From: Pseudosulfitobacter koreensis
Lineage (GTDB): Bacteria > Pseudomonadota > Alphaproteobacteria > Rhodobacterales > Rhodobacteraceae
Direction: 5' to 3'
Length of the DNA stretch: 64,000 nucleotides
NCBI RefSeq assembly: GCF_024733015.1
Contig: NZ_JANKJG010000002.1
Coordinates: 1-64,000 of the forward strand
In this document: in pieces, positions 26,724-35,350 of the stretch
Position numbering within the stretch: the first letter of the stretch is position 1
Layout: the number at the start of each line of letters is the position of its first letter
The notes under the pieces: model-generated
Told to the model about the DNA's origin: nothing
Database searches by the model: none
The model's input: only the letters and a program-made list of their open reading frames with translations
Translations under genes and position numbers: made by a program

Positions 26724-27410
26724 ATGTTGAAGTTCACCCCAATCCTGCTGGCGATCATCTACGCCCTCGTGATGTACCGGTTCTCGACCTGGCGGTTGAA
26801 AAACGAGCTGGATCAGAAATCGACCGAGCTGGCCGATCCGATGCTGCGCACCCTGTGCAACCGCATGGCAGCCGCGCTGGATCTGCCGCGCATCCGCGTG
26901 CACATCTACGAAATCGCGCCGATCAACGGCCTGGCGGCACCCGATGGGCGCATCTTCATCACGCGCGGGTTCTACAATGCCTTCCGCGAGGGCAAGGTGT
27001 CGGCGGACGAGCTTGCATCGGTCATCGCGCACGAACTGGGCCACGTCGCCTTGGGCCATTCGCGCCGCCGGATGATCGACTTTTCGGGGCAGAACGCGCT
27101 GCGCACGGCGATGGCGATGGTGCTCTCGCGGTTCCTGCCGGGCATCGGCGTGCTGATCGCCAACGGGCTGACCAGCCTGCTGGCCGCGCGTCTGTCGCGC
27201 AAGGACGAATACGAGGCGGACAGCTATGCCGCCGCCCTGCTGACCAAGGCGGGCATCGGGATCGCGCCGCAAATCTCGCTGTTCGAAAAGCTCGAGGCGT
27301 TGACGCAGAGCAATTCGGGGGCCGCCCCCGCCTGGTTGATGAGCCACCCCAAGACCACCGAGCGGATCGCGGCGCTGCGCACCCTCGATGCGAAATGGTC
27401 TGCGGATTAG
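26724..27410 (+). CDS. M48-family membrane metallopeptidase
   Basis: 228 residues with an N-terminal membrane helix (LKFTPILLAIIYALVMYRF). The zinc motif is H103-E-L-G-H107 in SVIAHELGHVALGH; the third ligand Glu is in SRKDEYEADSYAA. HtpX/Oma1-like enzymes degrade damaged membrane proteins. The stop interlocks with that of the PIN gene on the other strand (TTAG at 27407-27410). Confidence 0.87.
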   Translation: MLKFTPILLAIIYALVMYRFSTWRLKNELDQKSTELADPMLRTLCNRMAAALDLPRIRVHIYEIAPINGLAAPDGRIFITRGFYNAFREGKVSADELASVIAHELGHVALGHSRRRMIDFSGQNALRTAMAMVLSRFLPGIGVLIANGLTSLLAARLSRKDEYEADSYAAALLTKAGIGIAPQISLFEKLEALTQSNSGAAPAWLMSHPKTTERIAALRTLDAKWSAD

Positions 27411-27970
27411 GGTATTGGCTGGGCCAACGCCTTGCCGATCCGGGGCAAACGCGCCTTCTTCATCAGGCCGCGCATGGTCCAGTCACTGCCTGACATGGCG
27501 CGCGCCTGATCCAGTACATATTCGGCCACATCTTGTACAACTTCGGGCTGGTTCAGCCAGACCTGATGCAGATAACCGTCGGGGTCGATCCGGCTCAGCC
27601 CCTCTTCGGCCAAGATATTGCGCGGGAAATCCTTGGCGTTCAGGGTCATGATTACGTCGGACGATCCGGCAATCGCAGCCCCCAGAACGTGGATGTCATT
27701 GTCGTCCGGCAGCCACAGACGTTGCAACAGCCCCGGCTGCGGCGTCACGCTCGCACGCGGCCACGCGGCCTGCAGCATCGCAATCTCGCCCCGCGCCTGC
27801 GCCTCGCCTTGCGGTCCCAAACGTGCGGCGGCGCGCGCCCATTCCTCGAGCAGGCGCGGCGACCATTGCGGCTCGAACACGCCTTTTGAGGCGACGCCCA
27901 GCACCATTTCCCGCATCACGGTGGGATAAAGCACACAGGCGTCGATCATGATCTTCAAGGGGACGAACAC
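27407..27970 (-). CDS. PIN-domain protein, RSP_2648-like
   Basis: About 187 residues from a GTG at 27970; a TTG at 27958 (giving MKIMIDACVLYP) or ATG 27949 are alternatives. PIN fold acidic residues are in IDACVLYPT, DDNDIHVLGAAI and IMTLNAKDFP. PIN domains are metal-dependent RNases. No antitoxin gene is adjacent, so a classical VapBC role is not supported. It starts three bases after the stop of the RlmI-like gene, so it is co-transcribed with it, which points to RNA processing. Confidence 0.8.
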   Translation of the reverse strand: MFVPLKIMIDACVLYPTVMREMVLGVASKGVFEPQWSPRLLEEWARAAARLGPQGEAQARGEIAMLQAAWPRASVTPQPGLLQRLWLPDDNDIHVLGAAIAGSSDVIMTLNAKDFPRNILAEEGLSRIDPDGYLHQVWLNQPEVVQDVAEYVLDQARAMSGSDWTMRGLMKKARLPRIGKALAQPIP

Positions 27971-27973
27971 CGA

Positions 27974-29206
27974 TTAGAGACGGAAAAACAACGCCTTGAG
28001 ATAGCCGCTTTCAGCCAGCGCAGGCAGCAGCGGGTGGTCGGGTCCGGCAAAACCGGTGTGGATCAGCGACGCATGACGCCCTGCCCGTCCGATACCGCGC
28101 ACGCAAGCCGAGCGGAATTGCGTAAGGTCTGCGGCGTGCGAACATGAGCAGAGTACCAGAATGCCGTTCTCTGCCACCAGCGGTGCCGCCAGACGCGCCA
28201 CACGTTCATAGGCGCGCAAGCCCGGCTCAAGCGCCTTGCGCGAGGGGGCAAATGCGGGCGGATCGCACACGACCACCTCGAACGGGTCAACCTGCCCCTC
28301 GAGATCGGCCAGCACTTCGAACGCATCGCCCTGCCGCGTCTCGAACTTGCCCGCGACACCCATCGCGTCGGCACCGGCCCGCGCCAGTTCCAGCGCCGGG
28401 GCAGAACCGTCGACCGCCAGCACATGCTCTGCACCACCGGCCAAAGCTGCCAGACCAAAACCACCGACATGGCTGAACACATCCAGCACCCGCGCGCCTT
28501 TTGACAGTCGTTTGGCAAAGGCGTGGTTGGGCCGCTGGTCAAAGAACAGGCCGGTCTTCTGACCCGTCGCCAGATCGGCCATATAGGTGGCCCCGTTCAT
28601 CGACACGGCCACCGGTCCATCGGGCTGGCTGCCCAAAAGCACTTCGTTCACGTCGTTCAGCCCTTCAAGGCTGCGGGTTCGGCCACCGGCGTTTTTAAGG
28701 ATGTTGGTGCAGCCCGTGACCTCGGCCAGTGCCGCCGCCAGATCGGGCAGCATCATCTCGGCCCAGGCCGCATTGGGCTGGATCACGCAGGTGTCGCCGA
28801 AACGGTCGATGATCACACCGGGCAGCCCGTCGGCCTCGGCGTGGATCAGCCGGTAGAACGGCTCGTCGAACAATTGCGCGCGCAGGATCTGGGCGCGGGC
28901 CAGATGTTTCACCAGCCATGCACGGTTGATCTGCGCGCCGGGCTCGCTGTCGAGCATCCGCGCGATGATCTTGCTGTCGGGGTTGACCGTGACCACGCCC
29001 ATCGGCGTGCGGTTCTCGTCGACCAGTTCGGCAATGGTACCGGGGGCCAGACCGCGCGTGCGGCGGTCGGTCACCAGTTCGTTGGCATAGACCCAAGGAA
29101 AGCCGTGCCGGATAGCACGTGCGTTGGCTTTGGGCAAAAGGCGGACCACGGGACGGTCGGATGGACGGTCGGCGGAGGCATCGGAATGCAATGAGGGCGC
29201 TGTCAT
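27974..29206 (-). CDS. rlmI: RlmI-like 23S rRNA (cytosine) methyltransferase
   Basis: 410 residues. N-terminal PUA domain (VVRLLPKANARAIRHGFPWVYANEL), then an RlmI/RlmK class I methyltransferase with KTGLFFDQRPNHAFAKRLSKGARVLDVFSHVGGFGLAAL, the SAM-binding acid in HVLAVDGSAPAL, and the catalytic CDPPAFAPSRKALEPG. Members methylate C5 of a cytosine in 23S rRNA (m5C1962 in E. coli). Exact target inferred from family. Confidence 0.87.
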   Translation of the reverse strand: MTAPSLHSDASADRPSDRPVVRLLPKANARAIRHGFPWVYANELVTDRRTRGLAPGTIAELVDENRTPMGVVTVNPDSKIIARMLDSEPGAQINRAWLVKHLARAQILRAQLFDEPFYRLIHAEADGLPGVIIDRFGDTCVIQPNAAWAEMMLPDLAAALAEVTGCTNILKNAGGRTRSLEGLNDVNEVLLGSQPDGPVAVSMNGATYMADLATGQKTGLFFDQRPNHAFAKRLSKGARVLDVFSHVGGFGLAALAGGAEHVLAVDGSAPALELARAGADAMGVAGKFETRQGDAFEVLADLEGQVDPFEVVVCDPPAFAPSRKALEPGLRAYERVARLAAPLVAENGILVLCSCSHAADLTQFRSACVRGIGRAGRHASLIHTGFAGPDHPLLPALAESGYLKALFFRL

Positions 29207-29244
29207 AGCGCCCTCTTACATGGTTATCGCGGTGAAATGGAAGA

Positions 29245-29919
29245 TCAGAGTTTGCGCGCCACCTGCATGAAACCCTGACGCGGGGCGTCGGGCGCGCTTA
29301 CGCGGGCCATTTCCTGGCGCAGCACCTCGGCCAGATGCGCGGCGATCCGCACCTTCTGGGTCAGACCACGGGATTCGGCGTCGATGGCCTGCTGCCCGCC
29401 GAACGCCTTGAGGTTCGCCTTGACCGGATGCGGCGCACCCAAGGGCGCGCCCGTAGCGGCATCGCGCACCTGCATGGTGAAGGCGATGGAATGAACGCCG
29501 CCGACGGTATAGCGGGCCTTTTCGGTCAGCGCGTGAAAGCGCGTGACGGTCACATCCAGAACGACGGGACGGTCGCCCGCGACCTTGTCGGCACCGCGTT
29601 GCAGCGCCGTCTGGAAAATCGCCGTGACCTGTGCGTGACGGTCCCCTGCGGGATCTTCGCGCCAGACGATGTCGCCGCTGGGGTAATACATGTTCGCCTC
29701 CGAGACCTTCAGCGATTGCGGCACGGTCACGTTGATCGCGGCGATGCGCACCGTGGGGGCCAGCGGTGCCGGATCGGTCTGCAAAAGCGGCATCGCATCT
29801 GCCCGTGCGAAGGCCGGGGCGGTTTCAAAGGGGATGTTGCGCGTGGCTGTTTCGGTTGTGGCACAGGCAGACACCATTGCGCCCAGACCCAGCACTGTGA
29901 TCAGTTTAATAAGCTTCAT
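29245..29919 (-). CDS. DUF6778-type lipoprotein
   Basis: 224 residues from ATG 29919, with GGAGAT upstream. Signal peptide MKLIKLITVLGLGAMVSAC has lipobox V-S-A-C with Cys19. The body is a single beta-rich domain (VRIAAINVTVPQSLKVSEAN; VVLDVTVTRFHALTEKARYTVGGVHSIAFTMQVRD). Recognised as an exported Rhodobacterales family; function unknown. The 165 bases upstream (29920-30084) contain nothing else identifiable. Confidence 0.8.
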   Translation of the reverse strand: MKLIKLITVLGLGAMVSACATTETATRNIPFETAPAFARADAMPLLQTDPAPLAPTVRIAAINVTVPQSLKVSEANMYYPSGDIVWREDPAGDRHAQVTAIFQTALQRGADKVAGDRPVVLDVTVTRFHALTEKARYTVGGVHSIAFTMQVRDAATGAPLGAPHPVKANLKAFGGQQAIDAESRGLTQKVRIAAHLAEVLRQEMARVSAPDAPRQGFMQVARKL

Positions 29920-30084
29920 ATCAAATCTCCGGTGGCACGGTTAATGCTCGAACTTTTTGTGCCTTGGAGCGGTATTTGCTCCCGAATTGGGTCAGCAATG
30001 CGACATTGGTGAAGATTTTTCGTGAATTGTTGAACGATCAAGCGATTGTTTCGCCCCAGGACACGACCATGCCTGTAAGCGCGC

Positions 30085-30504
30085 CTATCTGGTCAGCAGT
30101 TCAATCACGGCATCGGCGCCCGCCGGGCTGGAGATTGCCAGCGCCATCGGTGCGACACCGCCAAGTTCGGAATGAGGCTTTTCCAGAAAGCGCATCACCA
30201 GCGCGCCGTTGCCCTCGTGCACCCGGTCGGCCACCACGTAAGCACGCGCAAAATCGTAGAGCACCTGGCTTTTTACCGGGCTCAGTGGCTGCTTTTCGGT
30301 CTTGGCCCGCCGGTACGCCCGCTCGGGGATCAGGTTCAGCTCGGGCGGGGAATGCATGATCTGAAGTATCTTCTCGACCGATGCCGCAGGAAGCCCGTAC
30401 CCGACCTGATCGGTCAGCGTCTTGGTGTCGTTGACCTCTTCGGGCAGTCCCAAAAGCTCCGATACCCGGTCGATCTCTGTTTCTCGCGTCAGCTTGCCAT
30501 TCAT
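30085..30504 (-). CDS. Orphan MbcA/ParS/Xre-type antitoxin-like protein
   Basis: 139 residues with GGGGAG before ATG 30504. The C-terminal half (about 90-139, VHEGNGALVMRFLEKPHSELGGVAPMALAISSPAGADAVIELLTR) matches the DUF2384 toxin-binding domain of Xre/MbcA/ParS antitoxins, and the N-terminal half is helical (MNGKLTRETEIDRVSELLGL). Normally the next gene encodes a RES-domain NAD+-degrading toxin; here none is on either side. It could be a domesticated regulator or a solitary antitoxin. A hypothetical upstream -10 (TGTGATATAT) lies in the 86-base gap. Confidence 0.7.
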   Translation of the reverse strand: MNGKLTRETEIDRVSELLGLPEEVNDTKTLTDQVGYGLPAASVEKILQIMHSPPELNLIPERAYRRAKTEKQPLSPVKSQVLYDFARAYVVADRVHEGNGALVMRFLEKPHSELGGVAPMALAISSPAGADAVIELLTR

Positions 30505-30590
30505 GCAGATCTCCCCTTGCGTGCAAGGGATGACAGTTTTGCCGATATATCACAACCCGTTAAGAAAATTGGCCGTTAGGCCGATCAGGA

Positions 30591-30860
30591 TCAGTCGCGC
30601 GCCCGGCTGCGCCAGCCACCGCGACGGCGCGGCTTGTCCATCGCGGCAAGGCCATCGGTCATCACCTGCGTCATCGGATGGTCGGCGCGGTCGGCATAAT
30701 GATCCAGCAGCGCCGCCAGAGCGGTGCGCGTGTCGGCGTCCACCGGCAGGCTGAGCGCCCAGTCCAGAAAGATGCTGCGGCATTCGGGTGGCGTGATCCC
30801 GTCGATGCGAAAGGATTCGTAGATCAGGCCCTTGGGGTCGTTGACGTCGCCTTTTTTCAT
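30591..30860 (-). CDS. Small conserved protein coupled to glnE
   Basis: 89 residues, MKKGDVNDPKGLIYESFRID, predicted helical, ending with the basic PRRRGGWRSRARD. Its start overlaps the glnE stop by four bases (30857-30860), so it is translated with glnE. It contains the pattern GITPPECRSIFLDWALSLP. It is found behind glnE in relatives as far as I recall; function unknown, possibly connected to nitrogen control by position only. Confidence 0.8.
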   Translation of the reverse strand: MKKGDVNDPKGLIYESFRIDGITPPECRSIFLDWALSLPVDADTRTALAALLDHYADRADHPMTQVMTDGLAAMDKPRRRGGWRSRARD

Positions 30861-33643
30861 CCTGGCTCTTTCTGCTGGGGCAAAACCGCGTCGATCACGT
30901 CGGCGGCGGCATCCGTGGTGCGCGACAAGGTCTCGCGCAGGGTTTCAAGATCGGGCTGGCCGGTGATGCGCAACAGGAACGCAACGCCGCCCTGCCCCAA
31001 CGCATCCGTATCCAGCGGCGCCTGTGTCAGCAGCCGCGCCGCGATCTGCATGTCAAAGCACAGCGCATAGGCGTCGAGAAGCGTGTCGGCCGCCGCCTGA
31101 TCCCACAGCCCGCAATCGACTCCACCCGCGATGCCGCTGGGCACGCTGCGCGCCAGCTGACCGGCCAGCAGCCCGCCCATCTGCGCAATCAGCTCGATGT
31201 CCTGCATCCGGCCCCGGCCCAGCTTGGTGTCCCAAGGGCCCGCGGGCTGTTTCGCCGCCGCGATCCGGGCGCGCATCTCGGCCACGTCGCCCAAGGTCTG
31301 GTCCCTGTCGCGGGTCTGGGTCACCAGACCCTGACGGTACTGTTCTATGTCGATGACCAGATCGGGCGGCCCCGCGATCACCGTGGCACGGGTCAGCGCC
31401 AAATGCTCCCACGTCCAGGCCTCGGCGCGCTGATAGTCTTGAAAGCTGGGCCAACTGGTCGCCACGGGGCCCTGATTGCCCGAAGGGCGCAGGCGCATGT
31501 CGACCTCGTAAAGCTTGCCCTGCGCGGTGCTGGTGGTGATGGCGGTGATCAACGCCTGCGTCAGCCGCGCATAATAGGGCCGCGTCGCAAGCGATTTCGG
31601 CCCGTCCGACGCATCGGCATCCAGCGGGTCATAGATCACGATCATGTCCAGGTCCGAGGTCGGGCTGAGCGTCCCGGCCCCCAGCGATCCCATGCCCACG
31701 ACCGCCGCGCCCCGACCGGGGGGCGGGCCAAAACGGCGGGCGAATTCGTCCACCACCACGGGCCAGAGCGCGCGCACACAGATGCGGGCCAGTTCGGAAT
31801 AATGTGCCGCCGCATCGCCGGGGTCTATCACCCCGCGCAGCAGGTGCACGCCGATGCGAAAGTGCCATTCCTTGGCCCAGCGGCGCACGATATCCAGCCG
31901 CGATTCGTAATCGGGCTCGTCGTGCAGCGCGCTTTCCAGATCGGCCTGCCAGACGTCCAGTTCGGGCCAATCGTCAAAGAACGCGCCCCCGATCACCGCA
32001 TCAAAGACACCCGCGTTCTGGCTGAGGTGACGCGCAAGTGCAGGCGACGTGCCGACGATGTCGATCAGCAGATCGACCAGCTGCGGGTTCGCCTCGAACA
32101 GGGAAAACAGCTGAACTCCGGCGGGCAGACCGGCCAGAAACCCGTCGAGCGCGCGCAATGCCTCGTCGGGCCGTGCAGCGCGCGACAGCTTTTCCAGAAA
32201 CACCGGGCGGATACGCTCGAAGACCGCAGCGCCGCGCGCACTGCGCAAGGCGGGGTACGTGGGCCAGCGGTTGGTGATCGACAGGTCGATGTCGGGCACT
32301 TCCGTCTCAGTCTCGGTAGGTGCGGAGGGTGCAAAGAAACCTTCGGTGTCCTCGTGCACTGCCGCAAGCCTTTTGCGCAGGTCGGAGGTCAGCGCGTCCA
32401 CGTCCATGTCCATCATTGCCGCCAGCCGGGCAAAGCCCTTGTCGGTGGCGGGCAACCTGTGCGTCTGCGCATCGCGCACCATCTGCAGGCGATGTTCGAC
32501 GGTGCGGTGGGCGCGGTAGTGGTCGGTCAGCCGCGCCGCAACTTCGACCGGTATCCAGCCCTTCTGCGACAGCACGGCCAGCCCGTCGATGGTGCCGCGC
32601 ACCCGCAGGTCGGCGTCGCGCCCGCCCGCGATCAACTGGCGGGTTTGGGTGAAGAACTCGATCTCGCGGATGCCACCGCGCCCCAGCTTCATGTTGTGGT
32701 CGGGCAATGTGATCGGCCCGCCAAGTCCCTTGTGTTGCCGGATCGCCAGCCGCATGTCATGGGCGTCCTGAATGGCCGCAAAATCCAGATGCCTGCGCCA
32801 GACGAAGGGCCGCAGCGTGGCCAGGAACTTGTCGCCTGCGGCCAGGTCACCCGCTGCGGGACGCGCCTTGATATAGGCGGCACGCTCCCATGTGCGGCCA
32901 AGGCTTTCGTAGTAACGCTCGGCGGCCTCCATCGACATGCAGACGGGCGTGACGGCAGGATCGGGGCGCAGACGCAGGTCGGTGCGAAACACGTAACCTT
33001 CGCCGGTGATGTCATTCAGCGCCGCACTCATCGCCCGCGTGGCCCGAACAAAGGCCGCGCGCGCTTCGTGATAGTCGGGCGGATCGAAACGGCTTTCGTC
33101 GAAGAGGCAGATCAGGTCGATGTCCGAGGAATAGTTCAGCTCGCCCGCGCCCATCTTGCCCATGGCAAGCACAACCATGCCGCCCGCATCGGCGATGTCG
33201 TCGGAGCCCATCCCCGGCAGCTTGCCGCGTTTGATCTGGGTGGCGATGCCTGCGCGCAGGGCGGTGTCGCAGGCCGCATCGGCCAATGCCGTCAGCGCCC
33301 CCGTCACCTGTTCCAGCGGCCACACCCCGCCCAGATCGGCCAGCCCTGTCAGCAGCGCCACCCGGCGCTTGGCCTGACGCAGACCGCTCATCAACCCGGC
33401 CTGTTCCAGTGCGGCCACAAAGGCCAGCGTGTCGGTCAGCGCCGCGTCGGGCGCTTGCAGCGCCTGCGCGATCCAGGGGGCCTCTTTTTCGATCAACCCG
33501 GCCAGATAGGGGCTGCACGCCGCCGTGCCTGCGATCAGCTCGGCCTGTTCGGCGGTCACATCCGGCACCAGCGCGCGCGCTTCGGCGCCACGGTCGGGAT
33601 CGAAAGCGCGCGGTATGCGCATGGGAATAAGGGGCGTGTTCAT
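30857..33643 (-). CDS. glnE: Bifunctional glutamine synthetase adenylyltransferase/deadenylase
   Basis: 928 residues, close to the usual 950. Two nucleotidyltransferase domains: the N-terminal deadenylase with MGKMGAGELNYSSDIDLICLFD, and the C-terminal adenylyltransferase with GMGSLGAGTLSPTSDLDMIVIYD. It attaches or removes AMP on glutamine synthetase according to PII state, setting the enzyme's activity to nitrogen supply. Divergent from ybaK over 100 bases. Confidence 0.95.
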   Translation of the reverse strand: MNTPLIPMRIPRAFDPDRGAEARALVPDVTAEQAELIAGTAACSPYLAGLIEKEAPWIAQALQAPDAALTDTLAFVAALEQAGLMSGLRQAKRRVALLTGLADLGGVWPLEQVTGALTALADAACDTALRAGIATQIKRGKLPGMGSDDIADAGGMVVLAMGKMGAGELNYSSDIDLICLFDESRFDPPDYHEARAAFVRATRAMSAALNDITGEGYVFRTDLRLRPDPAVTPVCMSMEAAERYYESLGRTWERAAYIKARPAAGDLAAGDKFLATLRPFVWRRHLDFAAIQDAHDMRLAIRQHKGLGGPITLPDHNMKLGRGGIREIEFFTQTRQLIAGGRDADLRVRGTIDGLAVLSQKGWIPVEVAARLTDHYRAHRTVEHRLQMVRDAQTHRLPATDKGFARLAAMMDMDVDALTSDLRKRLAAVHEDTEGFFAPSAPTETETEVPDIDLSITNRWPTYPALRSARGAAVFERIRPVFLEKLSRAARPDEALRALDGFLAGLPAGVQLFSLFEANPQLVDLLIDIVGTSPALARHLSQNAGVFDAVIGGAFFDDWPELDVWQADLESALHDEPDYESRLDIVRRWAKEWHFRIGVHLLRGVIDPGDAAAHYSELARICVRALWPVVVDEFARRFGPPPGRGAAVVGMGSLGAGTLSPTSDLDMIVIYDPLDADASDGPKSLATRPYYARLTQALITAITTSTAQGKLYEVDMRLRPSGNQGPVATSWPSFQDYQRAEAWTWEHLALTRATVIAGPPDLVIDIEQYRQGLVTQTRDRDQTLGDVAEMRARIAAAKQPAGPWDTKLGRGRMQDIELIAQMGGLLAGQLARSVPSGIAGGVDCGLWDQAAADTLLDAYALCFDMQIAARLLTQAPLDTDALGQGGVAFLLRITGQPDLETLRETLSRTTDAAADVIDAVLPQQKEPG

Positions 33644-33743
33644 AGGCGTACTTTGCCCGCTGACAGGCGCGCGTCAATGGGGGCTGCGTTTGCCGCCAAC
33701 TCTGCTCTTGCGCGGCAGCAGACCGATTGCCAAATATACCCCC

Positions 33744-34211
33744 ATGAGCAAAAGCCTGAAACGCGTCCGTGCCGCCCTGGAGGCCGCAGGACAGACCCCG
33801 CAGATCACCGAAACCGCTCTGGCGCGCACCGCACAGGACGCCGCAGACGCATTGGGGTGCACCGTGGACCAGATCGGCAAGTCGATCGTGTTCCAGGGCC
33901 AGACCAGCGGGCGCGCGGTGCTGTTCGTGACCGCAGGCGGCAACCGCGTCGATGTGGCCAAGGCCGCGGCGCTGGCGGGCGAGGATCTGGGCAAGGCCGA
34001 TGCCGCCGCAATCCGTGCGCAGACCGGCTTTGCCATCGGCGGCGTCTCTCCGGTTGGGCACCTGTCGCCGATCCGGTGCTTTTTCGACCGCCGCCTGCTG
34101 GATTTCGACGTGATCTGGGCCGCAGCGGGCACGCCGCACCACGTTTTCGCAATCACCCCGGCGGATCTGGTGAAAATCTGCGATGCCGAAGTCTCTGATT
34201 TCAAATCGTAA
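33744..34211 (+). CDS. YbaK/EbsC-family aminoacyl-tRNA deacylase
   Basis: 155 residues from ATG 33744 (MSKSLKRVRAALEAAGQTP). The fold is shown by QIGKSIVFQGQTSGRAVLFVTAGGNRVD with the conserved Lys, and TGFAIGGVSPVGHLSP near the active site. These proteins clear mischarged tRNA, for example Cys-tRNA(Pro), in trans; the exact substrate is not predictable. The stop is followed at once by the first operator-like palindrome. Confidence 0.9.
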   Translation: MSKSLKRVRAALEAAGQTPQITETALARTAQDAADALGCTVDQIGKSIVFQGQTSGRAVLFVTAGGNRVDVAKAAALAGEDLGKADAAAIRAQTGFAIGGVSPVGHLSPIRCFFDRRLLDFDVIWAAAGTPHHVFAITPADLVKICDAEVSDFKS

Positions 34212-34220
34212 AAAAAGTAA

Positions 34221-34239
34221 ATGTAAAAAACATTCACAT
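34221..34239. repeat. Operator-like palindrome, copy 1
   Basis: ATGTAAAAAACATTCACAT. It shares 16 of 19 bases with the copy at 34279 and both hold ACATTCACAT. Arms ATGTAAA and TTCACAT are nearly inverted. Located just after the ybaK stop and before the DUF2852 gene. Confidence 0.55.
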
Positions 34240-34278
34240 ACACCCTTGCGCCAGAGCCAGGAATGCCCAAATTCAGTG

Positions 34279-34297
34279 ATGTGAAAGACATTCACAT
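34279..34297. repeat. Operator-like palindrome, copy 2
   Basis: ATGTGAAAGACATTCACAT: arms ATGTGAA (34279-34285) and TTCACAT (34291-34297) are perfect inverted repeats around five bases. It lies 54 bases before the DUF2852 start and 58 bases after copy 1. Two sites at this spacing suggest binding of a dimeric repressor or activator. The regulator is not identified. Confidence 0.6.
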
Positions 34298-34350
34298 TCC
34301 GGCCAAGTCAAAATCAAACCGGGATTTCACGCTTGATGAAAGGTTCAAAG

Positions 34351-34755
34351 ATGACAACCGCAACTGCACCCGTTTCTTCCACATCGAACCCCGGTTGGTT
34401 CGCCAAGACCGAAGGCTGGCTGGATGCCCGTGGCAAAGGCGCATGGATCGCCGCAATGGTCCTCGGCTTTGTGTTTTTCTGGCCCGTTGGCCTCGCCCTT
34501 CTGTTTTACCTGATCTGGAGCAAACGCATGTTCAATAAATCCTGTTCGTCCCGCCGCATGTCGCGTTCGATGACCTCGATGCGATCCACCGGCAACTCGG
34601 CTTTCGACAGCTACAAGGCGGACACGCTGCGCCGTCTGGAAGAAGAGCAAAATAACTTCGAGGCGTTCCTGGAGCGTCTGCGCGAAGCCAAGGACAAGGC
34701 AGAGTTCGACCAGTTCATGGACGAGCGCGCCAAGCCTGCCAGCACCGAAGCCTGA
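34351..34755 (+). CDS. DUF2852 membrane protein
   Basis: 134 residues from ATG 34351 (MTTATAPVSSTSNPGWFAKT), preceded by GAAAGG; an ATG six codons upstream is possible. One membrane helix at about 30-55 (GAWIAAMVLGFVFFWPVGLALLFYLIW), then a cytoplasmic helical domain (YKADTLRRLEEEQNNFEAFLERL). DUF2852 is widespread in alphaproteobacteria and uncharacterised. The two operator-like palindromes upstream suggest it is regulated. Confidence 0.87.
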   Translation: MTTATAPVSSTSNPGWFAKTEGWLDARGKGAWIAAMVLGFVFFWPVGLALLFYLIWSKRMFNKSCSSRRMSRSMTSMRSTGNSAFDSYKADTLRRLEEEQNNFEAFLERLREAKDKAEFDQFMDERAKPASTEA

Positions 34756-34770
34756 ACTTGACCACATAAC

Positions 34771-34797
34771 GCCGGCCCCCCGGAAACGGGGGCTGGC
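34771..34797 (+). terminator. Hairpin after the DUF2852 gene
   Basis: GCCGGCCCCCCG and CGGGGGCTGGC pair around a GAAA tetraloop with one bulge and one G-T pair. The T run after it is weak (CTCCCTTTT), so termination may be partial and let the RDD gene be read through. Confidence 0.6.
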
Positions 34798-34831
34798 CTC
34801 CCTTTTCCCCATTCTGGAACAGAAGGCTCAC

Positions 34832-35269
34832 ATGACCTATTCCGCCGATCCGCTTGCCGATCCGAAATTCTACCGCGATGTCACGACCAAACGGTTCATG
34901 GCGTGGATCGTCGACACCATCCTTGTGCTGGTTCTGGCGGTGATCATCGTGCCCTTCACCGCCTTCACCGGGCTGTTCTTTTTCCCCGCGCTTTATGCGG
35001 TGATTGACTTTGCCTACCGCACCATCACCATCGCCAACCGCAGCAGCACGCTGGGCATGCGTCTTGCCGCGATCGAATTGCGCGATGCGACGGGCGCGCG
35101 TCTGGACCTGGGTCAGGCGCTGCTGCACACCACCGGATATTACGTCAGCTGGGCGGTCTTTCCGCTGCAACTTCTGTCGGTGATCTTCATGTGTGCAGCG
35201 TCGCGCGGCCAAAGCCTGACAGACCTTGTTCTGGGCACGGCGGCAATGAATCGCCGGAGCCTGGGGTAA
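34832..35269 (+). CDS. RDD-family membrane protein
   Basis: 145 residues with GAAGG before ATG 34832. The RDD motif appears as FMAWIVDTILVLVLAV, where R is replaced by M-A but the Asp is kept in the first helix; more helices follow (VPFTAFTGLFFFPALYAVIDF and YVSWAVFPLQLLSVIF). The segment TLGMRLAAIELRDATGARLDLGQALLHT is typical of the family. Function unknown, sometimes linked to ion transport. Confidence 0.87.
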   Translation: MTYSADPLADPKFYRDVTTKRFMAWIVDTILVLVLAVIIVPFTAFTGLFFFPALYAVIDFAYRTITIANRSSTLGMRLAAIELRDATGARLDLGQALLHTTGYYVSWAVFPLQLLSVIFMCAASRGQSLTDLVLGTAAMNRRSLG

Positions 35270-35350
35270 ATCTTGTAAACCTTGAATCGAAGTGGCTCTT
35301 GTCAGACATTTCTGCGTGGCTATCATTACAAAAAACCACACGGATCTTTC

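Noticed and set aside
27407..27970. PIN protein as toxin of a VapBC module
   Set aside because: No antitoxin gene is adjacent and it is co-transcribed with an rRNA methyltransferase, so a toxin-antitoxin call is not supported.
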